From contig CALKYL010000095.1 of the NCBI GenBank assembly GCA_938003515.1, forward strand, positions 1-7,957: a stretch of DNA of 7,957 nucleotides. The letters run 5' to 3'. This DNA is from an uncultured bacterium (GTDB lineage: Bacteria > Planctomycetota > UBA1135 > UBA2386). Below are positions 1 through 7,957 of the stretch, one piece after another (position 1 is the first letter of the stretch; each line of letters begins with the position of its first letter). The notes beneath the pieces are model-generated. The model searched no databases. It saw only the letters and a program-made list of their open reading frames with translations, and was not told the origin of the DNA. Both the position numbers and the translations under genes were made by a program.

Positions 1-774
1 GGCGGGAGCGCCGGAGGAGCTGCCGTAGGGCGTCAGCAGCGCGCTGGCGTCGGTGACGGTGAAGCCGCTGAACAGCGCGCCGCTGACGTAGGGGCGCGCG
101 ACCCAGAAGACGCTCTTGTCGGTGACGGTCTGCCGGTGGCGCCGCGCGATGCGCAGCTCGACCTCGACGTGGCTGCCGGACGGCGCGAGCCGCACGCTGC
201 GCACGTCGCCGGTCTGCATGCCGCGGAAGATCACCGAGCTGCCGGGCTTCAGGCCGTGGTTCTCCGGGACGAGCAGCGTCATCAACAGGTCGCCGTGCTG
301 CACCTCGTCGAGCGCCTCGGGCTCGGCGCCGGCCGGCGGACGCTCGCGGCCGGCGATCAGGCTGCCCGGCACCAGCAGCGAGCCGCGTTCGGCCGGCGTG
401 TGGAACGCGACGTACGAATCGCGCACCAGCGTGTCGAGGCCGGTGGCGCCGCCGGTGAGCCCGCCGAAGCGCGGCGTGACGACCCAGAAGCTCGTGTTGA
501 CGCACGCGTGGGCCGCACCCGTCGGCTCGAGCAGCACCTGCGCGACCGCCTTGTTGCCGTCACCCGAGATCGCGACCGAGCGCACCGCCCCGACCGTGAC
601 CCCGCGGTAGCGCACGTCGGCGCCGGCGCGCAGGCCGCGCGCGTCACGGAACTCGATGCTCAGCGACAGACCGGGTCGCTCGTCGAGGCTGCGCAGCAGC
701 CGTACGATCCAGACGGCGCCGATCACGGCCGCGGCGAGCGTCAGGAGCCCGATCAGGTAGCGCAGGCGGTGCAT
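1..774 (-). CDS. MCE-domain (PqiB/MlaD-like) membrane-anchored lipid-transport protein, 3' end outside the window
   Basis: The first 258 residues are present and the frame is still open at base 1, so the C-terminus is missing. Residues 5-27 form one hydrophobic segment, a likely inner-membrane anchor with the rest facing the periplasm. Two successive MCE-type units follow, at about 36-128 and 161-250. Each has the pattern 'GL+xG..V.+RG...G.V+SV' (residues 48-67 and 174-195) and then an FWV motif (96-98 and 223-225). The first also has GLDTL followed by DSYVAF (112-124), as in PqiB/YebT proteins. Members of this family form hexameric rings or tubes that carry lipids between the two membranes of diderm bacteria. 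The ATG at 774 is chosen because a GAGGAG lies six bases upstream and the membrane segment follows at once. The gene lies 98 bp after gyrB. The family call is firm; PqiB-type rather than MlaD-type rests on the tandem MCE units. Confidence 0.85.
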   Translation of the reverse strand, partial: MHRLRYLIGLLTLAAAVIGAVWIVRLLRSLDERPGLSLSIEFRDARGLRAGADVRYRGVTVGAVRSVAISGDGNKAVAQVLLEPTGAAHACVNTSFWVVTPRFGGLTGGATGLDTLVRDSYVAFHTPAERGSLLVPGSLIAGRERPPAGAEPEALDEVQHGDLLMTLLVPENHGLKPGSSVIFRGMQTGDVRSVRLAPSGSHVEVELRIARRHRQTVTDKSVFWVARPYVSGALFSGFTVTDASALLTPYGSSSGAPA

Positions 775-780
775 CGCTCG

Positions 781-786
781 CTCCTC
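781..786 (-). promoter_or_regulatory. Shine-Dalgarno sequence of the MCE gene
   Basis: GAGGAG on the minus strand, six bases before the ATG at 774. It fixes the start of the MCE gene. It is the only clear ribosome binding site in the window: the starts of dnaA, dnaN, dciA and gyrB have none. Confidence 0.7.
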
Positions 787-872
787 GTGGCCGCGGGGGA
801 CGCCGTTCGGTCGCGCCCCGGGAGGCGTTCCGCCGCGCCAGCAGGGGCGCCGAGCCGGGGGTCGGACATGGC

Positions 873-3650
<2,778 letters not shown>

Positions 3651-3658
<8 letters not shown>

Positions 3659-4751
3659 CGCTGATCGGCATGACCACGTAGGTGAACGACTCCCCGAGCG
3701 TGAACTTCGCCGGCATCGAATCGTCCGACATGTCGAGCCGGACCTGCTCCATCTCGCTCTGCCGCAAGGCCTCGAGGATGTAGTCCGGGTTGAAGTTGAT
3801 GCTGCCGCCCGCGCCCTTGACGACCGCGTCGATCGTCACGTCGGCGCGCCCCCGCGTCGAGCTCTCCGCGGTCATGCGCATCGACTGGTCGCCTACCTCG
3901 AAGCGGATCATGCGCAGGTCCGCGGCGCACAGGATCGACGCGCGCCGCAGCGCGCCCTCGAGCACGGCCTTCTGCACCTCGACGGTCGTGTCGGCGGCCT
4001 TGGGCATGACGCCCTCGTAGTCGGGGAACCGGGTCTCGAGGAGCTGGCTGACCAGCTGCATCTGCCCGGTCGTGAACACGACCTGCCGGTCGCCGACCTC
4101 GATCGTCAGCGGGTCCTTGCTGTCCTCGGTGAGGGCGCGGGCGAGCGTCGCGAACGCGCGCAGCGGCACGACGGCCTTGACGCTGACGTCGTCGTCGTCG
4201 CCGAGGTTCTCGTAGCTGATGGCGAGGCGGCGGCCGTCGGTCGCGACCAGGCGCACGCAGCCGCTGCCGGCGTCGATCAGGACGCCGTTGATCGCGTAGC
4301 GGGTCTCCTCGCGGGCCGCGGCGAACATCGTCTCCTGGACCATGCGCAGGAGCACTCCGCTCGGGATCTCGAGGCGCTTGCCGGACTGCACCTTCGCCTC
4401 GGCCGGGAACTGCTCCGGGTCCTCGCCGAGCAGGACGAACGACCCGCCGCCGCTGTCGATGCGGCAGCGCAGGTCCGAACTCTCGAGCGTGACCGTCGGA
4501 TCGCTCAGCTCGCGCAGCAGCGCCGCCGTCTCCTTGCCGGGCAGCAGCACCGTGCCGGGCTTCGAGACCTTGACCGAGTCCAGCTGCACGCGGGCCGCCA
4601 TCTCGAGGTCGGTCGCGAACAGCGAGATCGCCTCGCCGTCGGCGCGCAGCAGGACGTTCTGCAGGATCGGCTTGGTCGTCTTCGTGGGCACCACCGAGGA
4701 GACGACGCTGACCGCCTCCAGCAGCGCGGCTCGATCGCAGAGAATCTTCAT
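3651..4751 (-). CDS. dnaN: DNA polymerase III subunit beta (sliding clamp)
   Basis: Complete, 366 residues, the normal clamp length. The dimeric ring encircles DNA, tethers Pol III and recruits other partners through a hydrophobic cleft. Three clamp domains run at about 1-120, 129-245 and 247-366. The N-terminus has the typical PILQNVLL (28-35). Cleft residues are recognisable: ATDGRRL (170-176), the RFPDYEGV linker (241-248) and the C-terminal YVVMPI (358-363), matching the E. coli YVVMPMRL end. The start follows from the standard MKILCDR N-terminus. The bases just before the ATG (CCACCCAACG) hold no Shine-Dalgarno sequence. The stop lies inside dciA. A 494-bp gap separates it from dnaA, so dnaN probably has its own promoter or reads through from dnaA. 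Confidence 0.97.
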
Positions 4752-4872
4752 CGTTGGGTGGTCAGAGAACTCGGGTGCGGGTTCTGGCAGATGATCGAAG
4801 GCAGCTCGTCGCCGGCGCGCTGCGGTCGCTCTGGAGTGCAGCTGCCGGACCCGACACGGTGGGATTCGAGAG

Positions 4873-4891
4873 AGAGAGAATTCTTCTCTCT
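4873..4891 (-). repeat. Perfect 8-bp purine/pyrimidine inverted repeat upstream of dnaN
   Basis: On the minus strand AGAGAGAA, then GAA, then TTCTCTCT: 8 bp of perfect complementarity around a 3-base loop, about 120 bp before the dnaN ATG. It sits in the most AT-rich patch of the gap and extends into a longer GA/CT alternating run on one side. It could be a leader hairpin, an operator or an easily melted element. Nothing in the sequence decides between these. Confidence 0.45.
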
Positions 4892-4988
4892 TCGCTCGTC
4901 GTACGTGCCGTCACGAGTGTTGAGAGGTTACCGGCAGAACCCCCGCGGATCGACGCAGAATCGACCGTTCCGGGCCGTCTCCGACCCC

Positions 4989-5007
4989 TGGAAAACCGCT
5001 TGGAAAC
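4989..5007 (-). repeat. Two TTTCCA units with 12-bp period, weak DnaA-box-like
   Basis: On the minus strand GTTTCCAAG is followed 12 bp later by GTTTTCCAG. TTTTCCA matches the first seven positions of the relaxed DnaA-box pattern TTWTNCACA, but the last two bases disagree and the other unit is worse. They are listed because they lie between dnaA and dnaN and are nearly one helical turn apart. Identification as DnaA boxes is speculative. Confidence 0.2.
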
Positions 5008-5038
5008 GGCTCGTCGCAGTCCCCCTTCCTCCCCACCT

Positions 5039-5061
5039 GCGGGCGGCTCCGCGCCACCCGC
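5039..5061 (-). repeat. GC-rich hairpin in the dnaA-dnaN gap
   Basis: On the minus strand GCGGGTGG pairs with CCGCCCGC (seven Watson-Crick pairs and one G-U) around a 7-base loop. It would form in RNA reading on from dnaA towards dnaN. No T-run follows, so it is not a standard intrinsic terminator. It could mark a 3' end or a pause site. In such GC-rich sequence some stems of this size occur by chance. Confidence 0.35.
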
Positions 5062-5245
5062 CGCGAAGGCGTCGACAACGCCCCACGCGAGTCCGCGGTC
5101 GGTCCAGGTGGTGTCCCGCGCCTTTGCACGGCTCTCGTGACGACGCGTCGCCCGCAGGTGCCACAGCGGCCGCACGGGCAGCACGAAGCGTCAAGAGATC
5201 GCGGCGGCGCGACGACGCGCGGCGAAGCCGGCGGCGGTCACCGCG

Positions 5246-6823
5246 TCACCCGCGGAAGGAGCGCGTCACCAGGCGGCTCGACAGGCCGTCGAGCAGCTCC
5301 TTGAACATGCGGTCCTTCTGGGAGCGTTCGCGCACCTTGTTGACCGCGTAGATGACGGTCGTGTGGTCGCGGTTGCCGAAGATCTTGCCGATGTCCTCGA
5401 GCGAGGAGTCGGTGTGCTCGCGCACGAGGAACATCGCGATCTGCCGCGGCATGCTGACCGCCTGGGTGCGGCTCTTGCCGATCAGCTCCCGGGCGGTGAT
5501 CGCAAACTCGCTGGTGATCAGCGACATGACCTCGTCGGAGGAAACCTGCGCGCGGCGCAGCGGCATGCCGCGCAGGCAGCTCTCTGCGAGCGCCATCGTT
5601 ATCGGCTGGTCCGGGATCGCTGCGAACCCGACGACCTTGATCACGGCGCCTTCCAGTTCGCGGATGTTGGTGCTCACGCGCTCGGCGAGGAAGCTGGCGA
5701 CCTCCTCCGGCAGCTCGACGCCCCGGCCGGCGGCCTTGTGGCGGACGATCGCCTTGCGCGTCTCGAGACAGGGGGCCTCGACCTCGGCGACCAGGCCCCA
5801 CTTGAAGCGGGACACGAGTCGCTCCTCCAGCGTCGGGATCTCGATCGGCGGGCGGTCCGAGGACAGGACGATCTGGCGCTGGCCGTCGAACAGCGCGTTG
5901 AACGTGTGGAAGAACTCGTCCTGCGTCTTCTCCTTGTTGGCGAGGAACTGGACGTCGTCGATGACGAGCACGTCCGCGCCGCGGTGGTAGTCGCGGAAGC
6001 TGTCGATCTTCTGCGCCTGGATCGCCTGGATGTACGAGTTCGTGAAGTCCTCGCAGCTCATGTAGACGACGCGGGCGTCGGTGTCGCGGCGCAGCACCGT
6101 GTGGCAGATCGCCTGCAGCAGGTGGGTCTTGCCGAGGCCGACGTTGCCGTGCACGAAGAGCGGGTTGTAGGCGTGGCCGGGGTTCTCGCCGATCGCCAGC
6201 GCCGACGCGTGCGCGAGCCGGTTGCACGACCCGACGACGAACCGGTCGAACGTGTAGTTGGGGTTCAGCGGGTTGCCGAGGCGGCGGCCCTCGCCGTTCT
6301 GCGACGGGGCGTGCGACGGAGCCGGGCCGGGCCGGGCCGCTGGCGGCCGCGCCGCCGGCTCGGCGTAGCGCAGCGGCGCTGCGTTGCCGTCGGCGGCCTC
6401 GTGGCCGTCGCGTCGCTGCATCATGCGCTCCACTTCCTCCGCGGGCGACGGCTGCACGAGACGCAGGCTGTCCTGACCGTCCTCGTCGCGGCACGTCAGC
6501 ACCACCCGACGACGCCCGGCGCGCTCCTCCCGGGTACGCGGCTCCCGGGTCGCCGCGGTGACGGGCGCGACCGCGTCGACGGCCTCCTGCAGCACGCCGA
6601 GGTAGTTCTTCGCCAGCCAGTCGCGCACGAACTGGCTCGTGACCGACAGCTCGACCTCCGCCGCGTCGGCGCGGCGCACGACGAGGGACCGGAACCACGT
6701 CTCCAACTGCTCTCGCCGCACCCTGGCGACGAGGTGGTCGAGCACCCTCCGCAGGAGGTCGACCTCGTTCTCGGAACAGGATGGGTTGGAGTTTCGGGGT
6801 TCTGGGGTCGGGGCTTCGACCAT
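5246..6823 (-). CDS. dnaA: Chromosomal replication initiator protein DnaA
   Basis: Complete, 525 residues. DnaA binds origin DnaA boxes, oligomerises with ATP and melts the origin. Domain I (about 20-90) has LLRRVLDHLVARVRREQLETWF. A Pro/Ala/Arg-rich linker of about 90 residues follows. The AAA+ domain starts at LNPNYTFDRFVVG (186-198) with Walker A GNVGLGKTH (226-234), Walker B VLVIDDVQFL (285-294), sensor 1 IVLSSDRPP (318-326), the arginine-finger motif RLVSRF (Arg339) and sensor 2 NIRELEGAV (386-394). The DNA-binding domain IV ends with SRTQAVSMPRQIAMFL (451-466) and GNRDHTTV (483-490). Walker A has Asn where Gly is commoner (GGxGLGKT). The ATG at 6823 is preferred because domain I begins about 20 residues later. 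The frame stays open upstream to an ATG at 7219, but that extension is low-complexity and unlike DnaA. There is no Shine-Dalgarno sequence; the bases before the ATG are almost all pyrimidine. Confidence 0.97.
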   Translation of the reverse strand: MVEAPTPEPRNSNPSCSENEVDLLRRVLDHLVARVRREQLETWFRSLVVRRADAAEVELSVTSQFVRDWLAKNYLGVLQEAVDAVAPVTAATREPRTREERAGRRRVVLTCRDEDGQDSLRLVQPSPAEEVERMMQRRDGHEAADGNAAPLRYAEPAARPPAARPGPAPSHAPSQNGEGRRLGNPLNPNYTFDRFVVGSCNRLAHASALAIGENPGHAYNPLFVHGNVGLGKTHLLQAICHTVLRRDTDARVVYMSCEDFTNSYIQAIQAQKIDSFRDYHRGADVLVIDDVQFLANKEKTQDEFFHTFNALFDGQRQIVLSSDRPPIEIPTLEERLVSRFKWGLVAEVEAPCLETRKAIVRHKAAGRGVELPEEVASFLAERVSTNIRELEGAVIKVVGFAAIPDQPITMALAESCLRGMPLRRAQVSSDEVMSLITSEFAITARELIGKSRTQAVSMPRQIAMFLVREHTDSSLEDIGKIFGNRDHTTVIYAVNKVRERSQKDRMFKELLDGLSSRLVTRSFRG

Positions 6824-6905
6824 GGTTGGAGGGAGGGTGGTCGGGTCGCGATGGAAGGGTGGGGGTCCTCGACGCTGCGATGCGTACGGACCGGTGGCGC
6901 GGAGC

Positions 6906-6924
6906 GTTCTGACACGTTCAGAAC
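6906..6924. repeat. Perfect 7-bp inverted repeat 80 bp before dnaA
   Basis: GTTCTGA, a 5-base spacer, then TCAGAAC. The spacing (12 bp centre to centre) suits either a dimeric protein operator or a small RNA hairpin in the dnaA leader. One arm plus spacer, read on the minus strand as GTTCTGAACGT, recurs exactly on the plus strand at 7191-7201, which argues that it is a protein-recognition motif. Confidence 0.5.
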
Positions 6925-6931
6925 AACGGGG

Positions 6932-6960
6932 CGGTCGGGGCAGCTGGACGATCCCGACCG
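6932..6960. repeat. Perfect 8-bp GC hairpin 108 bp before dnaA
   Basis: CGGTCGGG and CCCGACCG flank a 13-base loop. It lies seven bases from the 6906-6924 repeat, so dnaA leader RNA could fold two stems in tandem. No T-run follows on the minus strand, so it is not a classical terminator of the upstream gene. It is more likely a leader structure or binding site, if it has a function. Confidence 0.45.
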
Positions 6961-7025
6961 GGCTGCACTTCCTTGGTTGTAGAGACGTGGTTGCGGACGA
7001 GGTCAGCCGGTCTCCCGGGAGCGAT

Positions 7026-7074
7026 CCAGGCAACGATCGCAGCCGGGAACGGGGTGTCGACGCGGCCAGGCAAC
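7026..7074. repeat. 9-bp direct repeat CCAGGCAAC, 40 bp apart
   Basis: CCAGGCAAC occurs at 7026-7034 and again at 7066-7074 (GTTGCCTGG on the minus strand). The 40-bp period is close to four helical turns, which would put both copies on the same DNA face. A related GTTGCC occurs on the plus strand near 7169. It could be a paired protein site; chance is not excluded. Confidence 0.3.
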
Positions 7075-7104
7075 CGCGCGGCAGGACCCTCGGCCGACCC
7101 CCGC

Positions 7105-7132
7105 GTTCTAACGGTCGCACGCGGTGTTGCAA
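7105..7132 (-). promoter_or_regulatory. Weak candidate promoter for dnaA
   Basis: On the minus strand TTGCAA (7132-7127) is followed after 16 bases by TAGAAC (7110-7105). Each hexamer matches four of six positions of the housekeeping -35 and -10 consensus. It would give a leader of roughly 275 bases to the dnaA ATG. The -10 overlaps one of the three GTTCT(G)AACG motif copies, so a protein bound there would compete with polymerase. The support is pattern matching only. Confidence 0.2.
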
Positions 7133-7190
7133 GAGCGAGCACGTCGGTTCGGACCGCGCGCCTGCACGGTTGCCAACACTGTCTTCTCGG

Positions 7191-7203
7191 GTTCTGAACG
7201 TTC
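7191..7203. repeat. GTTCTGAACGTTC motif copy
   Basis: GTTCTGAACGT at 7191-7201 is repeated exactly in inverted orientation at 6924-6914. A degenerate third copy, GTTCTAACGGTCG, starts at 7105. The copy here also contains the perfect palindrome GAACGTTC (7196-7203). The GAAC/GTTC half-sites recall, but do not match in spacing, the LexA box of Gram-positive bacteria (GAACN4GTTC). Confidence 0.4.
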
Positions 7204-7234
7204 GCCGAGGGAAGGACAACGACTTGGAATCGCG

Positions 7235-7252
7235 CGTCGTCGTCGTCGTCGT
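7235..7252. repeat. Six-copy CGT trinucleotide repeat
   Basis: Six perfect CGT units. The 18-mer formed by its first part with the preceding CGCG (7231-7248) recurs exactly at 7372-7389 inside the cysteine desulfurase gene, where it encodes the Asp run of LDDDDAR. It is a low-complexity tract between two genes and may vary in length between strains. Confidence 0.8.
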
Positions 7253-7265
7253 CGCACCGATGCGG

Positions 7266-7957
7266 TCAGTTTTTTTTGCGCAGCCGAGCGACGACGTGCG
7301 CGACGCGTGCGCCGGCTCGTTCGACGGACGCGATCGGTTCGCGCCAGCCGAAGCTGAAGCGCACGCACGCGCGCGCGTCGTCGTCGTCGAGGCCGATCGC
7401 CGACAGGATGCGCGGCGGCGTCGGCGCGCCCGACGCGCACGCCGACCCGTGCGAAGCGTGCACGCCGGCGAGGTCGAGGGCGGGGAGCAGGTTGCGGCCG
7501 TCGACCCCTTCGAAGCACAACATCACGGTGTTGGGCACCGAGTGCGTCAAAGGAGTCAAGACTCGATGCGCGTGGTCCGCGGTGTGCAGCGTCTTCAGGA
7601 ACGCGTCTCGACACGCGGCCATCGCAGCCGCGCGGCGGCTGCGCTCGGCGACGGCGCGTTCGATCGCCAGGGCGTTGGCGGCGGCGAGCGCGGGGCTCTG
7701 CGTACCGGGCCGCAGCCCGAGCTCCTGGCCGCCGCCGACCATCAGGGGTCGCAGGCGGCGCGCCAGCCCGCGGCCGAGCAGCACGCCGTGGCCGCGCAGC
7801 CCGCCCGCCTTGTGGGGCGCCAGCGCCAGCACCGCGCCCGTGTCGACGACGGCGGCGAGGTCGAGCCGCCCGAGCGATTGTGCCGCGTCCACGAGGCACG
7901 GCACGTCGAGCCCGGCCGCGAGCGCTTGCGCCGCGGCGCCATCGTCGGCCCCGTGGA
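7266..7957 (-). CDS. Cysteine desulfurase (NifS/IscS-type class V aminotransferase), 5' end outside the window
   Basis: The last 229 residues are present, a little over half of the usual ~390. This PLP enzyme takes sulfur from cysteine as a persulfide for Fe-S clusters or thio-modified tRNA. Visible in the fragment are VDAAQ (22-26; the Asp and Gln that contact the PLP ring), the PLP lysine in HK (48-49), GGGQELGLRPGT (74-85), VPNT (140-143), GVDGRNLLPALD (150-161) and the persulfide-forming loop GSACASG (170-176, Cys173), then IGLDDDDAR and VRFSFG (198-203). In IscS the segment before Lys reads SxHK and the Ser binds the PLP phosphate; here it is APHK (Ala46). GPKG is replaced by GLRG. All other catalytic residues look intact, so I call it functional. 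Which paralogue (iscS, nifS or other) cannot be told. It ends 442 bp before dnaA on the same strand, with a run of eight A in its last codons. Confidence 0.93.
   Translation of the reverse strand, partial: HGADDGAAAQALAAGLDVPCLVDAAQSLGRLDLAAVVDTGAVLALAPHKAGGLRGHGVLLGRGLARRLRPLMVGGGQELGLRPGTQSPALAAANALAIERAVAERSRRAAAMAACRDAFLKTLHTADHAHRVLTPLTHSVPNTVMLCFEGVDGRNLLPALDLAGVHASHGSACASGAPTPPRILSAIGLDDDDARACVRFSFGWREPIASVERAGARVAHVVARLRKKN

Larger units (their letters stand above)
4752..5245. other. Gene-free dnaA-dnaN intergenic region, possible origin or dnaN promoter region
   Basis: These 494 bp lie between the dnaA stop and the dnaN start and hold no credible gene; the reading frames that cross it are low-complexity Arg/Ala/Ser-rich translations. 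I found no perfect TTATCCACA or TTGTCCACA box on either strand. The region contains a purine-pyrimidine hairpin at 4873-4891, two TTTCCA units 12 bp apart at 4989-5006 (minus strand), a GC hairpin at 5039-5061, and small stems at 5068-5082 (GGCGT/ACGCC) and 5207-5220 (GCGCG/CGCGC). None of the stems is followed by a U-tract on the minus strand, so none is a standard terminator. In several bacteria, such as mycobacteria, oriC lies between dnaA and dnaN, which makes an origin a reasonable but unproven guess. Confidence 0.4.
6824..7265. other. Gene-free region upstream of dnaA with clustered repeats
   Basis: About 440 bp lie between the cysteine desulfurase stop and the dnaA ATG. I see no credible gene here. 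The region holds tandem inverted repeats (6906-6924, 6932-6960), a 9-bp direct repeat 40 bp apart (7026 and 7066), three related copies of a GTTCT(G)AACG motif (6906, 7105, 7191), and a CGT microsatellite (7235-7252). It presumably carries the dnaA promoter and autoregulatory sites and may contain oriC. No perfect DnaA box was found, and no hairpin plus U-tract ends the upstream gene. Confidence 0.5.

Noticed and set aside
5039..5061. Rho-independent terminator of dnaA
   Set aside because: The stem is good but no T-run follows on the minus strand, and it lies about 185 bp past the stop codon.
4762..5184. 140-codon minus-strand frame in the dnaA-dnaN gap
   Set aside because: Several frames cross this gap equally well, none shows a domain or ribosome binding site, and GC-rich non-coding DNA yields such frames by chance.
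5363..6982. Long plus-strand frame antisense to dnaA (539 codons)
   Set aside because: It overlaps all catalytic motifs of dnaA on the other strand and has the same low-complexity composition as the other antisense frames.
7191..7203. LexA (SOS) box from the GAACGTTC palindrome
   Set aside because: The Gram-positive LexA box needs four bases between GAAC and GTTC; here there are none, and no CTGTN8ACAG-type box is present.
6824..7219. N-terminal extension of DnaA to an ATG at 7219
   Set aside because: The extra 132 residues are Arg/Pro/Ser-rich and unlike DnaA; domain I begins properly about 20 residues after the ATG at 6823, and the DNA there carries repeats typical of a control region.
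4752..7265. Standard DnaA boxes (TTATCCACA / TTGTCCACA)
   Set aside because: Reading both intergenic regions on both strands, I found no perfect match; the nearest candidates agree at about seven of nine relaxed positions.

Overview
This window is the dnaA replication-initiation neighbourhood of a GC-rich bacterial chromosome. Every recognisable gene lies on the minus strand, so it reads from high to low coordinates: a cysteine desulfurase (5' end outside the window), dnaA, dnaN, a DUF721/DciA-family gene, gyrB, and an MCE-domain (PqiB/MlaD-like) membrane protein (3' end outside the window). I see no mobile element, tRNA, rRNA or CRISPR array. Base composition is strongly GC-rich throughout. 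The GyrB carries the large insertion between its TOPRIM region and C-terminal tail. DnaA has an EFFHTFN-type segment after Walker B, and DnaN has a PILQN N-terminal segment. This combination recalls Planctomycetota or a relative, but that placement is recognition from memory, not a search result.

Layout. 7957-7266: C-terminal half of a class V aminotransferase (cysteine desulfurase) with its catalytic Lys and Cys visible. 7265-6824: about 440 bp without a gene but dense in small repeats and hairpins, upstream of dnaA. 6823-5246: dnaA. 5245-4752: 494 bp without a credible gene between dnaA and dnaN. 4751-3651: dnaN. 3658-3329: DciA, starting inside the end of dnaN. 3314-873: gyrB, 14 bp after dciA. 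774-1: MCE protein, 98 bp after gyrB and preceded by a good Shine-Dalgarno sequence.

How the genes fit together. DnaA unwinds the origin, DciA acts on loading of the replicative helicase DnaB, DnaN is the sliding clamp, and GyrB is the ATPase subunit of gyrase that relieves supercoiling ahead of the fork. dnaN, dciA and gyrB are packed tightly enough to be one operon. The order is that of the actinobacterial dnaA-dnaN-recF-dciA-gyrB cluster, but with no recF. One or both intergenic regions flanking dnaA may contain oriC or autoregulatory sites. Neither holds a perfect TTATCCACA-type DnaA box that I could find, so any origin here would use divergent boxes.

I found no clearly new multi-gene system. 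The most notable material is the unexplained repeat and hairpin architecture upstream of dnaA and the recF-less cluster.
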